From the NCBI RefSeq assembly GCF_005503145.1, contig NZ_SCNV01000023.1, positions 55,190 to 119,189 on the forward strand: a DNA stretch of 64,000 bases, in the 5' to 3' direction. Numbering within the stretch: position 1 is the stretch's first letter; each line of letters starts with the position of its first letter. Source of the DNA: Burkholderia sp. 4M9327F10 (GTDB lineage: Bacteria > Pseudomonadota > Gammaproteobacteria > Burkholderiales > Burkholderiaceae). Positions 8,593-17,362 of this stretch are shown here, piece by piece. The notes beneath the pieces were generated by a model. That model worked only from the letters and a program-made list of their open reading frames with translations. It had not been told where the DNA came from and ran no database searches. A program made the translations under genes and the position numbers.

Positions 8593-8599
8593 CGCCGGG
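8575..8599. terminator. Stem-loop between convergent genes
   Basis: CCCGGCG (8575-8581) and CGCCGGG (8593-8599) flank the stop codon of the response regulator. The stem is GC-rich with no T-tract, so it could at best be a weak or factor-assisted terminator between this gene and the convergent squalene-synthase-like gene. Confidence 0.35.
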
Positions 8600-8609
8600 T
8601 GCGGCGCGC

Positions 8610-9662
8610 TCAGCCCTGCAGACGTGCTTCGATTTGCCCAATCAACCGCCCGGTCCAGCGACGCAGCGCGGCGTTGGACGCCACCAGCGCGGTCGAATAC
8701 CCCAGCACTTCGTACACCTTGCCGCGGTGGATCTTCGAGACCTTGGCCGGATCGAGCCACGCCTCGTTATGCACCAGAAGCACCAAGGTTTCGAGACCGA
8801 TCAGCACCGGCCACAAGCAGGCAAGCCGCAAGCGCACCGAGAAGCGGGGAATCGCCAGCGTGTATTCGAGCGCCGCGCGGAAGTGATCCAGGCTCAGCCG
8901 CACCAGTTCGAACAGCAGCGGTTGCGCACGCAACGAATTAGCCGGCGCCAGCAGGTCCTGCGGAGTCAGACCGAAGCGATCCAGCAGCGCGACGGGGAGA
9001 TAGCAGCGGCCGATGCGCAAATCCTTGCCGCAGTCGCGCAGCACGTTGGTCATCTGCAGCGCCTTGCCGAAACGGACTCCGCGAGCGAGCATGGTTTCAG
9101 GGGCATCCTTGAGCGTCCCCGGCATGTGCGCGTAGGTCATCCGTGTCCAGAACTCGCCCACGCAGCCCGCCACCAGATAGGTGTAGCGGTCGAGCTCGGC
9201 CAATTCCCGAAGCGCCACGATCTGCCCGGAACGCTCGTCAGGAAACGTGCGGAGATCGAACTCCATGCCCTCGGTCAGCGTCGAGACAATCCCGCGGACC
9301 GCCTCACGGTCCGACTCGCCCAGGTGCGCGAGAATCGCGAGCGCCGGCCCGAGCGATTCGAGCAGCAGCTTTTCGTCCGACTGCGTCTGCTGACCCGCAA
9401 CCTCGACGGCCATCCGCTGCAGGAACGCGCCTTCATCGGGGGCACCGTTGATCTGAGCGCGCAACGACAGCAGCAGCTCGAGACGTTGCTCCGGGGGAAT
9501 CAGCGAGGTGTCCGCGATCGTATCCGCGGCACGCGCGAGCAGATACGCGAGGCCAATAGGGTCGCGCATGCCGGCGGGCAAGATACGCAGCGTGAGATAG
9601 AACGAACGTGAGACGCCTTTCAGCAGCGGACCCAGGAGGTAGGTCCGAGTAGGATTGAGCAT
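8610..9662 (-). CDS. Squalene/phytoene synthase family protein
   Basis: Head-to-head prenyl transferase fold, 350 residues. Both Mg-diphosphate motifs are present: DTIAD (D47, D51) within a SRSFYLTLRILPAGMRDPIG context, and RDCGKDL (D210, D214). The Tyr-rich DRYTYLVAGCVGEFW segment also fits. A C-terminal extension with a hydrophobic stretch (LACLWPVLIGLETLVLLV) recalls the eukaryote-type squalene synthase arrangement more than HpnC/HpnD. It would condense farnesyl diphosphate to presqualene diphosphate and squalene, or be a relative. No other hopanoid or carotenoid gene is nearby. Start 9662 (MLNPTRTYLLG) has only a weak ribosome site. Confidence 0.82.
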   Translation of the reverse strand: MLNPTRTYLLGPLLKGVSRSFYLTLRILPAGMRDPIGLAYLLARAADTIADTSLIPPEQRLELLLSLRAQINGAPDEGAFLQRMAVEVAGQQTQSDEKLLLESLGPALAILAHLGESDREAVRGIVSTLTEGMEFDLRTFPDERSGQIVALRELAELDRYTYLVAGCVGEFWTRMTYAHMPGTLKDAPETMLARGVRFGKALQMTNVLRDCGKDLRIGRCYLPVALLDRFGLTPQDLLAPANSLRAQPLLFELVRLSLDHFRAALEYTLAIPRFSVRLRLACLWPVLIGLETLVLLVHNEAWLDPAKVSKIHRGKVYEVLGYSTALVASNAALRRWTGRLIGQIEARLQG

Positions 9663-9810
9663 GGATCGATCAGGTCGGTTTGGAACAATTTTGGCGCTGC
9701 CGAATTGTATCCTGCCAACCCGAATCGCCCTGCTTCTCCACGACATGCGCCGCAAAGGCCCAGCGGGCCCTCGCGGCGCCAGCCGCAGTCGCTCCAGGCT
9801 ACGGCGTGCC

Positions 9811-10833
9811 TTACTTGGTAGCGGACTTCTCCACGTGGCCGCCGAAATCGTGCCGCATCGCCGACATCACGCGATTCGCGTAGTCGTCCTCGCCGCGCGA
9901 ACTGAAACGCTCGAACAGCGCCGCACTGAGGACCGGCGCAGGAACGCCCTCGTCGATGGCCGCCTCGACCGTCCAGCGCCCCTCGCCCGAATCCGATACG
10001 CGTCCCGTGTACTCTTTGAGGCCGGCATCGCCGACCAACGATGCCGCAATCAGATCGAGCAGCCATGAGCCGATCACGCTGCCGCGGCGCCACACCTCCG
10101 CGATCTCCGGCAAATCGAGGTCGTATTGATAGAACTCGGGACTGCGCATCGGCGATGTTTCCGCATCGATCTCCCGGGTCTCTTTGCCTGCATTGGCTTT
10201 GTGCAGGATGTTCATGCCCTCGGCGTAGGCGGCCATGATGCCGTACTCGATGCCGTTGTGAACCATCTTGACAAAGTGTCCGGCGCCTTGCGGGCCGCAA
10301 TGCAGGTAGCCGTGATCGGCAGTGCCCGCCGCGTCCTTGCTGCGCCCCGGCGTCGGCACGGCCGCGCCCGGTCCCGGCGCCAGCGTCGAAAAAATCGGCC
10401 CGAGCCGCTCGACCACCGCGGCCTCGCCGCCAATCATCAGGCAATAGCCGCGTTCGCGGCCGGCCACGCCGCCGCTCGTTCCGACATCCACGTAGTGCAG
10501 TTGCCTCGCGGCCAGCTCCTTGCCGCGACGGATGTCGTCGCGATAGAACGAATTACCGCCGTCGATCACGATATCGCCCGGTTCGAGCAAGGGTGTCAGT
10601 TGCGCCAGCGTGGAATCGACCACGGCCGCCGGCACCATCAACCAGACAGCCCGCGGCTTGGCCAGTTGCTTGACCAGATCTTCCAGCGAAGAAGCGCCTG
10701 CCACACCGCTCTGTTTGAGTTTCTCGACCGCGGCCGGCTGGGCGTCGTAGACCACGCAGGTCTGACCGCCAGCGGTCAGACGCCGCACCATGTCGGCGCC
10801 CATGCGCCCCAATCCAATCATGCCTAGCTGCAT
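9811..10833 (-). CDS. gnd: 6-phosphogluconate dehydrogenase, decarboxylating, short form
   Basis: Oxidises and decarboxylates 6-phosphogluconate to ribulose 5-phosphate in the oxidative pentose phosphate pathway. The 340-residue product begins with the dinucleotide-binding motif MIGLGRMGADM. It carries the substrate loop (DGGNSFYRDD), VGTSGGVAGRERGYCLMIGG and the catalytic HFVKMVHNGIEYG. Its length fits the short GndA/YqeC-like form rather than the 470-residue E. coli enzyme. AAGGAG precedes the ATG by about seven bases. It lies 148 bases upstream of the squalene-synthase-like gene on the same strand, with no obvious functional link. NAD versus NADP preference cannot be judged. Confidence 0.88.
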   Translation of the reverse strand: MQLGMIGLGRMGADMVRRLTAGGQTCVVYDAQPAAVEKLKQSGVAGASSLEDLVKQLAKPRAVWLMVPAAVVDSTLAQLTPLLEPGDIVIDGGNSFYRDDIRRGKELAARQLHYVDVGTSGGVAGRERGYCLMIGGEAAVVERLGPIFSTLAPGPGAAVPTPGRSKDAAGTADHGYLHCGPQGAGHFVKMVHNGIEYGIMAAYAEGMNILHKANAGKETREIDAETSPMRSPEFYQYDLDLPEIAEVWRRGSVIGSWLLDLIAASLVGDAGLKEYTGRVSDSGEGRWTVEAAIDEGVPAPVLSAALFERFSSRGEDDYANRVMSAMRHDFGGHVEKSATK

Positions 10834-11198
10834 CTTTCACTCCTTACGTGAGATACCGCGAGCGTTGCCGTCGCGGTCGTTCAAGCAGTTGTGAAACAGA
10901 ATCGCCGCAGCGTGCCGTGCGCGAGAAAGCTCACATGGACGAGCGGAAATCCTGCAAGGTCGTACCGTAGTACGTTAGTCGCGCCTGGCCGCGTTTGCCG
11001 GGAAACTTTGCCGGGGCCATTTGCAGCAGGAGTGCGGAGCGCCGCAGCGAGCCGGGACGCGCATGCGCCGAGCGGACGCATGCGCCAGATAACGGGTCAG
11101 CGCAAGGGTGAGACCGAACTGAGGAGGGAGTCGTTCAATGTGGTGGCGAGGGGGTGGCAGGCCCGCAAGGCCCGCCAGCGCCCACGAGCCAGTTCAGA
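10834..11198. other. Intergenic region, 365 bases, no supported gene
   Basis: Downstream of the dienelactone-hydrolase-like gene and upstream of gnd. One hairpin is visible: GCGCATGCG (11059-11067) with CGCATGCGC (11077-11085), possibly ending the 11915-11199 transcript. A short plus-strand open frame here (10891-11202) has arginine-rich, low-quality coding and is not called. Confidence 0.5.
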
Positions 11199-11915
11199 CT
11201 AGCCGCGTTGCGGCCACATGGTGCGGCCGAAGAAGGTCAAGGTGCGATCCCATGCCAGTTGCGACCAGACCGGATCGAACTGGGTGCCTTCAATACGGCC
11301 GGGGCCGACTGCCGTTTCGTTGGCGAACGCGTGGTGCGCGAGGTAATGATGCGATTCATAGTCGACTTTCGCGTCGCGCAGTTTGGCTTCGACGGCCTCG
11401 ACAGCGGCCGGCGGAAAGAAGACGTCTTGCTTGGCCCAGTGAGCGAGCACTGGAACCTTGATGTTGTTTGCCTGGATGTACTCGAGCGGCGGGCAGCCGT
11501 ACCACACCACGCCAGCAGACAGCTCGGGAATCTGTCCGAGCGCCAGCAGCGTCAGTGCGCCGCCCATGCAGTAGCCCGTTACGGCGACACGTTCGGTCTG
11601 TTGCTTCAGATGCTGCACCGCGCCGCGAATATCCTGGGCGGCGGCGTCGCCGAAGTCGAGACCGCTCATCAGATGGTGCGCTTCTTCCTGCTCGACCGTC
11701 ATTTTGCCGCGATAGAGATCGGGCACGAGCGCCAGATAGCCGGACTGGGCGAGCCGGTCGGCGACGCCGCGAATCTGGTCGTTCAAGCCCCACCACTCCT
11801 GAATCACGACAATCGCGGGTGCGCCCACGGGGTTCTGCGGCGTGGCGAGATAACCTTCAACGTCCTTTCCATCGGGGCGCTTGAAGGTAATCATGGATCC
11901 TTGTGGCTGTTTCAT
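11199..11915 (-). CDS. Dienelactone hydrolase family protein
   Basis: Alpha/beta hydrolase of 238 residues with the Cys-His-Asp triad typical of dienelactone hydrolases: nucleophile elbow GYCMGG (C116), Asp in AKQDVFFP (D164) and His in LAHHAFAN (H195). The family's Glu is also present in IQEWWGL (E40). Authentic enzymes open dienelactones in chlorocatechol degradation, but no catabolic neighbours are present, so the physiological substrate is unknown. AAGGA precedes the ATG. Monocistronic. Confidence 0.87.
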   Translation of the reverse strand: MKQPQGSMITFKRPDGKDVEGYLATPQNPVGAPAIVVIQEWWGLNDQIRGVADRLAQSGYLALVPDLYRGKMTVEQEEAHHLMSGLDFGDAAAQDIRGAVQHLKQQTERVAVTGYCMGGALTLLALGQIPELSAGVVWYGCPPLEYIQANNIKVPVLAHWAKQDVFFPPAAVEAVEAKLRDAKVDYESHHYLAHHAFANETAVGPGRIEGTQFDPVWSQLAWDRTLTFFGRTMWPQRG

Positions 11916-12019
11916 GAGACGGTCCTTGTTTGGGCGGAACGCATAGCATAGCGGTTGTTGCCGGCAAGTGCTGACGAGGCAACTTGCAGGTCATGCGGGC
12001 CGCCGAGGCGCCGAGGCCA

Positions 12020-12967
12020 CTAGGCAAGCGGCAACCAGATCTCCGTGCGTAGCTGGCTCGGCGGGGTCGCTTCCGCCCTGCTCAGATTGAGTTCGAGAGG
12101 CGGTTCATCGCGAAGCCGCTCGGCGGATGCCGGAAGCCAGTCGCGATAGATCGACTTCCAGGTGAGATGCAACGTGGTGTAGGGACCAACGTGGGTAAAG
12201 ACGGCGTAGCGGCCGCCGGCGATCAGCTGCCACGCCAGCGAACCCGAAGGCGATATACCCGCAGGCTGCTCGACGTCTCCGCTGCACGTAGCGAGCGAAT
12301 AGCCAAATACCAGACCAGCCACAAAACGGCAGTGCGGATCGTCGGGGCCTTGGGGATCGTCGGGCACTAACGACAGATAGCTCTTAACGTGTTCGCGAAG
12401 GCCGGCTCGCTCGGCCTCTTGCAGCACTTCGCCGTACGCTTGCTGCGCGGCGCGCATCATTGTGTTGTCTACCATGCCGCGCGCCGTGGCAGTCAGCGCG
12501 ACAATGCCCGCAGGCAAATGGGTCAGACGGGTGATTTGCATGTCGATCGCTCCGTAAGAAGTATTTCGTAAACCCGCTTCCTTGCCGTGGCCCAGCAGGT
12601 TTTCGAAAGCAGGCGCGCCACCTTGGCGCACTGCGGTGGGCGTTGTTCCAAAGTCCCGTCGCATGGCTTTCGCCAGCGCCTGGGCAGATTCATAGCCGAC
12701 CGCCGCGGCGATCTCGGCGACGGGTTCGTCTCCGCTAACCAGCAGTGCGAATGCACGACGCAGGCGCAACCAGGTGATGTAGCTCGCCACGCTGCAATCC
12801 ACGTAGGCACGAAATACGCGGTGGAAGTGGTGCCGAGACATGGCCGCACGATCCGCCAGAATCTCGGCGGTTAGCGGTTCGGCCAGATGAGTCTCTGCGT
12901 AGGCAAGCGCGCGGGAGATCAGCTCGCTGTGCCGGTCGGAGGTGGGGCGTGGATTGATTGATGACAT
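12020..12967 (-). CDS. AraC-family regulator with GyrI-like C-terminal domain
   Basis: Transcription factor of 315 residues. Two helix-turn-helix motifs lie at the N terminus (about 15-115: LTAEILADRAAMSRHHFHRVFRAY and PVAEIAAAVGYESAQALAKAM). They are followed by a GyrI-like/SOUL-type small-molecule-binding domain (about 145-312: MQITRLTHLPAGIVALTATA... RYAVFTHVGPY... TEIWLPLA), as in Rob and SbmC. Such proteins often sense lipophilic or drug-like molecules. Start 12967 (MSSINPRP) is favoured over a longer upstream frame with non-coding character. It stands 154 bases upstream (transcriptionally downstream) of the Lrp gene on the same strand. Confidence 0.85.
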   Translation of the reverse strand: MSSINPRPTSDRHSELISRALAYAETHLAEPLTAEILADRAAMSRHHFHRVFRAYVDCSVASYITWLRLRRAFALLVSGDEPVAEIAAAVGYESAQALAKAMRRDFGTTPTAVRQGGAPAFENLLGHGKEAGLRNTSYGAIDMQITRLTHLPAGIVALTATARGMVDNTMMRAAQQAYGEVLQEAERAGLREHVKSYLSLVPDDPQGPDDPHCRFVAGLVFGYSLATCSGDVEQPAGISPSGSLAWQLIAGGRYAVFTHVGPYTTLHLTWKSIYRDWLPASAERLRDEPPLELNLSRAEATPPSQLRTEIWLPLA

Positions 12968-13121
12968 GCCGGCAATTCTAGGGCGCGGCAACCCTCGCTC
13001 GCGTGTCCGGAAGTGCTCGATTTGGGCGGATCGAGGCACAGGCGGTTCTTGAATGCCTCGCGGTCACGCGTTGCCGTTTGCGGGCTGTGGGCTGCGGGTG
13101 TTCGCAGGCAGCCGGCGTGGC

Positions 13122-13613
13122 CTACTGACTTCGGTCCATCGCGACGCGCACCGGCGCATTCGCCTCGAACTTGGCGCGATGCGTCGAGAAGAACGTGCGC
13201 ACATTGCGAATGTTGGAGGAAGCCTTGAACAGCCGCCGCGCGAGTTCGTCGTATTCGGGCATGTCCTTTACATCGGCGACGATCACAAAGTCCGGACCCG
13301 GCGAGACCCGATAGCACTGCGTCACCGCAGGTTCAGCGCAAATGTAGGCTTCGAAGGCCGCGAAATCCTCAGTCGTCTGCCGGTCGAGACTGACCTCGAT
13401 GATCGCAATGAGCGTAGAGCCGATTTTGGCCTGATCGATGATTGCAATCTGCCGCTGGATTACGCCCACCTCCTTGAGACGACGCACCCGGCGCAGACAC
13501 GTGGGTGGCGAAGCATGCACCCGCGCCGCCAGTTCAAGGTTCGACACCGACGCGTCCGCTTGCAGGACGCCGAGAATCCTCACATCAAGGTCGTCCAGAT
13601 AAATGCCGCTCAC
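13122..13613 (-). CDS. Lrp/AsnC-family transcriptional regulator
   Basis: A 163-residue regulator with an N-terminal winged helix (LDDLDVRILGVLQADASVS... PPTCLRRVRRLKEVGVI) and a C-terminal RAM ligand domain (about 70-150, with FVIVADVKDMPEYDELARRLF). It starts with GTG at 13613, since no ATG suits the domain boundary. It diverges from glmS across 156 bases that contain several AT-rich palindromes, so autoregulation and control of glmS are likely. Lrp-type proteins usually sense amino acids. Confidence 0.9.
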   Translation of the reverse strand: MSGIYLDDLDVRILGVLQADASVSNLELAARVHASPPTCLRRVRRLKEVGVIQRQIAIIDQAKIGSTLIAIIEVSLDRQTTEDFAAFEAYICAEPAVTQCYRVSPGPDFVIVADVKDMPEYDELARRLFKASSNIRNVRTFFSTHRAKFEANAPVRVAMDRSQ

Positions 13614-13635
13614 TGTCTCTCTCGTTCGTTCGATG

Positions 13636-13708
13636 TGAAATTAAATTTCATCATATCTTACTTGAGAGTTCAAATTTCATAAACTTCTATATTTCGAAAT
13701 TTAATTTC
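13636..13708. promoter_or_regulatory. Cluster of AAATTT palindromes between Lrp gene and glmS (probable operator)
   Basis: A perfect 15-bp palindrome TGAAATTAAATTTCA occupies 13636-13650. A half-site CAAATTTCAT lies at 13671-13680, and a second palindromic element GAAATTTAATTTC at 13696-13708. The strongly AT-rich spacing stands out from the GC-rich surroundings. Position between divergent genes and the repeated TGAAATT/AATTTCA half-site suggest Lrp-type multimer binding. Confidence 0.6.
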
Positions 13709-13769
13709 TCAAGCTCACCCCTAAGATCGCACCACTGATTCCTGCCACGAACCCTGACGGAGAGACCTC

Positions 13770-15599
13770 ATGTGTGGAATTGTCGGTGCGGTCGCACAGC
13801 GCAACATCCTGCCGAACCTAGTCGACGGGTTAAAGCGCCTCGAATATCGCGGCTACGATTCATGCGGCGTGGCGCTTTATCACGACCGCCAGTTGCTGCG
13901 CTCGCGCAGCGTCGAACGGGTAGCGAACCTGCAGGACGAGATTGCCCGGCGCGGCCTGTCCGGCTACACCGGCATCGCGCATACCCGTTGGGCGACGCAC
14001 GGCAAACCCGTCACTGACAACGCACACCCGCACTTCTCGCCGAACGCGGAGACGCCACGTATTGCGCTGTCTCACAACGGCATCATCGAAAATCATGAGG
14101 AACTGCGGGCGACGCTCGAAGCGCGTGGTTACGTCTTTGCCAGCCAGACCGATAGCGAAGTTATCGCCCACCTGATCGATCATCTGTACAACGGCGATCT
14201 CTTCGAGGCCGTGCGCGAGGCCGTCGTCCAGTTGCGCGGCAGCTATGCGATTGCTGTGCTTTGCCGCGACGAACCGCATCGCCTGGTGGGCGCGTGCGAC
14301 GGCATGCCGCTCGTGGTTGGCGTAGGTGACGCGGAGAACTTCCTCGCCTCGGATGCCATTGCGCTCGCCACAGTCAGCGATCAAATTGCCTACCTGGAGA
14401 ACGGCGATGTGGTCGATCTTCAACTGCATCGCTACTGGGTTGTCGATGCCGACGGCCAACGTGCCGAACGCCGCGTGCACACTGTGGCCGCGCACAGCGG
14501 AGCCGCCGACCTGGGCCTCTACCGCTATTACATGCAGAAGGAAATCTTCGAGCAGCCACGGGCCGTCGCCGACACGCTTCAGGACGTCACGTCGATCATG
14601 CCCGAGCTGTTTGGCGACAATGCATGGCGTGTCCTCAATGCTGTGGACTCAGTGCTGCTGCTCGCGTGCGGCGGCAGCTATCACGCAGCGCTCACCGCCA
14701 AATACTGGATTGAGAGTCTCGCAGGATTGCCTGTGAACGTGGAGATTGCAAGCGAGTACCGGTATCGCGATAGCGTGCCCAATCCGAATACGCTGGTGGT
14801 CGCGGTTTCGCAGAGCGGGGAGACGGCAGACGTGCTCGGCGCCGTGCAGGTGGCGCAGAAGCTCGGCATGCATCACACGCTCGCTATCTGCAATGTGCCG
14901 ACCAGCATGCTAGCCCGTGAATGTGCGCTAACGTTCTTTACGCGTGCCGGTGTTGAGATCGGCGTGGCGTCGACGAAGGCTTTCACCACGCAACTCGTCG
15001 CGCTGTTTCTCCTTGCGCTCACGCTGGCTCAATGCCGGCGACGTCTTTCCGAACAGGAAGAACAGCAACATCTGCGTGCGTTGCGACACCTTCCGGACGC
15101 CATGACGAAAGTGCTCGCCATGGAGCCGCAGATTATGGTTTGGGCCGAACAGTTGACCCGGCGGCAAGACATCCTGTTTCTTGGGCGCGGCATGCATTAC
15201 CCGGTTGCAATGGAAGGCGCCCTGAAAATGAAGGAGATCTCGTATATTCATGCGGAAGCTTATGCAGCCGGGGAATTGAAGCACGGGCCGCTTGCGCTTG
15301 TCAGCGATGAGATGCCTGTTGTTGCGGTGGCGCCCAACGACCGTCTGCTCGAGAAGCTCAAGTCGAATATGCATGAGGTGAGTGCGCGCGGTGGGAAACT
15401 CTATGTGTTCGCGGATATCGACTGCGGTATTGCGGTTAGCCCGGATATTGAAGTGATCCGCCTCACGGAGTACTACGGCTTGCTGTCGCCGATCTTGCAC
15501 ACCATTCCAATGCAGTTGCTTGCGTTTCACGCGGCGCTTGCGCGCGGGACGGATATTGATAAGCCGCGGAATCTGGCGAAGTCGGTGACGGTGGAGTAG
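13770..15599 (+). CDS. glmS: Glutamine-fructose-6-phosphate aminotransferase (isomerizing)
   Basis: Makes glucosamine 6-phosphate from fructose 6-phosphate and glutamine, the entry to UDP-GlcNAc. Full length at 609 residues. N-terminal class II amidotransferase with the mature Cys1 (MCGIVGAV), HTRWATHGKP and SHNGIIENHEELR. Two SIS sugar-isomerase domains follow (about 280-430 and 455-600), with LLACGGSYHAAL, VAVSQSGETADVL, GRGMHYPVAMEGALKMKEISYIHAE and the C-terminal KPRNLAKSVTVE. A GGAGAG ribosome site precedes the ATG. There is no glmS ribozyme upstream. Divergent control by the neighbouring Lrp protein suggests an accessory, nutritionally controlled copy, a point inferred from context. Confidence 0.95.
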   Translation: MCGIVGAVAQRNILPNLVDGLKRLEYRGYDSCGVALYHDRQLLRSRSVERVANLQDEIARRGLSGYTGIAHTRWATHGKPVTDNAHPHFSPNAETPRIALSHNGIIENHEELRATLEARGYVFASQTDSEVIAHLIDHLYNGDLFEAVREAVVQLRGSYAIAVLCRDEPHRLVGACDGMPLVVGVGDAENFLASDAIALATVSDQIAYLENGDVVDLQLHRYWVVDADGQRAERRVHTVAAHSGAADLGLYRYYMQKEIFEQPRAVADTLQDVTSIMPELFGDNAWRVLNAVDSVLLLACGGSYHAALTAKYWIESLAGLPVNVEIASEYRYRDSVPNPNTLVVAVSQSGETADVLGAVQVAQKLGMHHTLAICNVPTSMLARECALTFFTRAGVEIGVASTKAFTTQLVALFLLALTLAQCRRRLSEQEEQQHLRALRHLPDAMTKVLAMEPQIMVWAEQLTRRQDILFLGRGMHYPVAMEGALKMKEISYIHAEAYAAGELKHGPLALVSDEMPVVAVAPNDRLLEKLKSNMHEVSARGGKLYVFADIDCGIAVSPDIEVIRLTEYYGLLSPILHTIPMQLLAFHAALARGTDIDKPRNLAKSVTVE

Positions 15600-15617
15600 G
15601 GGGTGCGGTGGGAACAC

Positions 15618-16985
15618 TTAAAGCATGTTCGGGTTGACCTTGGAAATCTGCGAAGCATTCTTGATAAGCCGATGCGCCTGAGTGACGATGAAATCTGAAA
15701 TCTTCCTGACCAACTCACGCTCATCGCCTACGTACACGTCAGAGGCGGCCAACTCCGGCGCCTGTTTCAGGGCAGCGCGAGACATGTTTGTGATTTCGCG
15801 CGCGAGTTGTGCCGGCGACGTGTTCGTGCGGCGTGCAAAATCGGCCAGCTCGAAAGGTGTAACTTCTTCGAGTCTAAATGCGTCGCCATAGGCCATTGCC
15901 ATGTCGGTCTTAAGGCTGCCTCCGTAAACATTGACGGAAACCAGGTCATAGTGCGGGGCAGGCATGAGGCCCGCGGGCGTTACGTGGAAAGACACGTTTT
16001 TGCCGTGTGCATCGCTGTTTCCCAGAAGCAACTGAAGTATCGCCCACCGGAGCAGCAACAACCGGGCGGTTGCCGGAGTCACCATTTTGTCCATCAACGC
16101 GAAGAGCCGCTCGAAACTGACGCCTTCGCGGATATGCTTCGAGTCGTTCGCGCCCATATTGCGCTCGTATTTGTACGTAGAGGGCATGTCAAGCGCCTGG
16201 CAGCCGTCAATGAAATGTATGCGCTCAACCATGTCCGCAAGGCTCGTCTCCCTGTTCCAGAGGACACGGCGATCGAAGCGTTCGATGAGCAGAATCGGTT
16301 CCGGGATTCGTCGCAGGGCAACCGGGGCGACCCGCATGCCTATGTGCGCAGCCAGGCTCATGCAGAAATGCTCGTTCGCCACCATTAGCGGAGTTCGTGG
16401 GTCGCGGCTATCCGGTTTGAGAAGATGGGTCGAGCTAAGTGAGCCACCGGCAAGCGATATATCGTCGTCTTCCACGAGCACCTGCAGCTTGTCCTGGTAG
16501 CCCGCCAGAGATAAGCGGACCTTGCCGTCCCACACAGGAAACGGCATGGTGTCACGATCGCGGATTCGCGCGCTTAGCTCATCGTCGCTGATAAGCCGGC
16601 GGATGGGTTCACTCTGTTGCTCGCGTAAGATGCGCGCCGCCTCTTCCGGGCCAGCATCCATCGCCAGAAAGCTGAGCGCGCCAACCGGTTCCTGACCGAG
16701 ATAGCGAATCAGGGCAAACGTGTTGGCTTTCGACACCCCATGCACCTGGGAGGCAATGTCGAGCGCGCGCCCCTCGGGGAGCAGGTTTTCGAGGAACCGG
16801 TGGACGGAGCCTGGGGTATCCGGAGAACGGTGAAGTGGAATCGCTGGCGCGAGATAGTACGCTTCCCTTTTGGCCTGCCAGGCTGGAGCGTATCTGAAGC
16901 CGTAGCGGTCTTCCAGCGACTGGAATTCGAGTTCGCCGACTGTGTCATTACGGGCGGACACGTGAAGAGTGTGGACTGATGCCAT
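15618..16985 (-). CDS. hipA: HipA-family serine/threonine kinase toxin
   Basis: Toxin of a type II toxin-antitoxin pair; E. coli HipA phosphorylates glutamyl-tRNA synthetase and induces persistence. The 455-residue product keeps the kinase elements: autophosphorylation-loop Ser in RLSLAGYQDKLQ (S159), ATP-binding Lys in STHLLKP (K190), IERFDR (236-241), catalytic GNSDAHGKN (D325) and the metal-binding Asp in HYDLVS (D347). All catalytic residues are present, so the protein should be active. It starts nine bases after the hipB stop, with GAGGA before its ATG. It converges on glmS. Confidence 0.92.
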   Translation of the reverse strand: MASVHTLHVSARNDTVGELEFQSLEDRYGFRYAPAWQAKREAYYLAPAIPLHRSPDTPGSVHRFLENLLPEGRALDIASQVHGVSKANTFALIRYLGQEPVGALSFLAMDAGPEEAARILREQQSEPIRRLISDDELSARIRDRDTMPFPVWDGKVRLSLAGYQDKLQVLVEDDDISLAGGSLSSTHLLKPDSRDPRTPLMVANEHFCMSLAAHIGMRVAPVALRRIPEPILLIERFDRRVLWNRETSLADMVERIHFIDGCQALDMPSTYKYERNMGANDSKHIREGVSFERLFALMDKMVTPATARLLLLRWAILQLLLGNSDAHGKNVSFHVTPAGLMPAPHYDLVSVNVYGGSLKTDMAMAYGDAFRLEEVTPFELADFARRTNTSPAQLAREITNMSRAALKQAPELAASDVYVGDERELVRKISDFIVTQAHRLIKNASQISKVNPNML

Positions 16986-16994
16986 TTTGTATCC

Positions 16995-17360
16995 TCACGA
17001 CCCTACGTCATCGTCGCCTGCACCCGGGCTGCGAGCACCCATGGCACCCTTTGGCGCCTTACCAGCGTGCCCTTCAATCTTGAGTGGCCGTGGTGATTGA
17101 TACCAGATTGCCTCTTCCTTGCTCGTCACGAGCATGGCGAGGCCAAGACCCGATAGCACACGCAGAAGCCGGTCGGCACCGACTGGTTTGCCGTTCTCCA
17201 GCCGGGACATGACATTGGCCGCGACGCCGCATGCGTGCGCCGCATCATCAATGCGAAGCTCCAACTCCAGCCGACGGTGGCGCACCAACTCTCCAAGCTC
17301 GTCGAGGTCTGCTACCTGCGGCGCGGGTCTTGGACCGGCCGGGTCAAGAGAGCGTGCCAT
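16995..17360 (-). CDS. hipB: HipB-type antitoxin, helix-turn-helix protein
   Basis: Antitoxin and autorepressor, 121 residues. An XRE-type helix-turn-helix covers about residues 18-78 (LGELVRHRRLELELRIDDAAHACGVAANVMSRLENGK). A flexible, Gly/Lys/Pro-rich C-terminal tail follows (about 95-121), as expected for the protease-sensitive end of such antitoxins. ATG 17360 has GGGGA before it and is preferred over an in-frame upstream start at 17429. Co-transcribed with hipA; three operator-like palindromes lie upstream. Confidence 0.9.
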   Translation of the reverse strand: MARSLDPAGPRPAPQVADLDELGELVRHRRLELELRIDDAAHACGVAANVMSRLENGKPVGADRLLRVLSGLGLAMLVTSKEEAIWYQSPRPLKIEGHAGKAPKGAMGARSPGAGDDDVGS

Positions 17361-17362
17361 AG

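Noticed and set aside
10891..11202. Small plus-strand gene of 103 codons
   Set aside because: Arginine-rich and low-complexity, no ribosome site, overlaps the end of the hydrolase gene.
13709..13769. glmS ribozyme upstream of glmS
   Set aside because: The leader is short and AT-rich with no ribozyme core; the ribozyme is mostly a Gram-positive feature.
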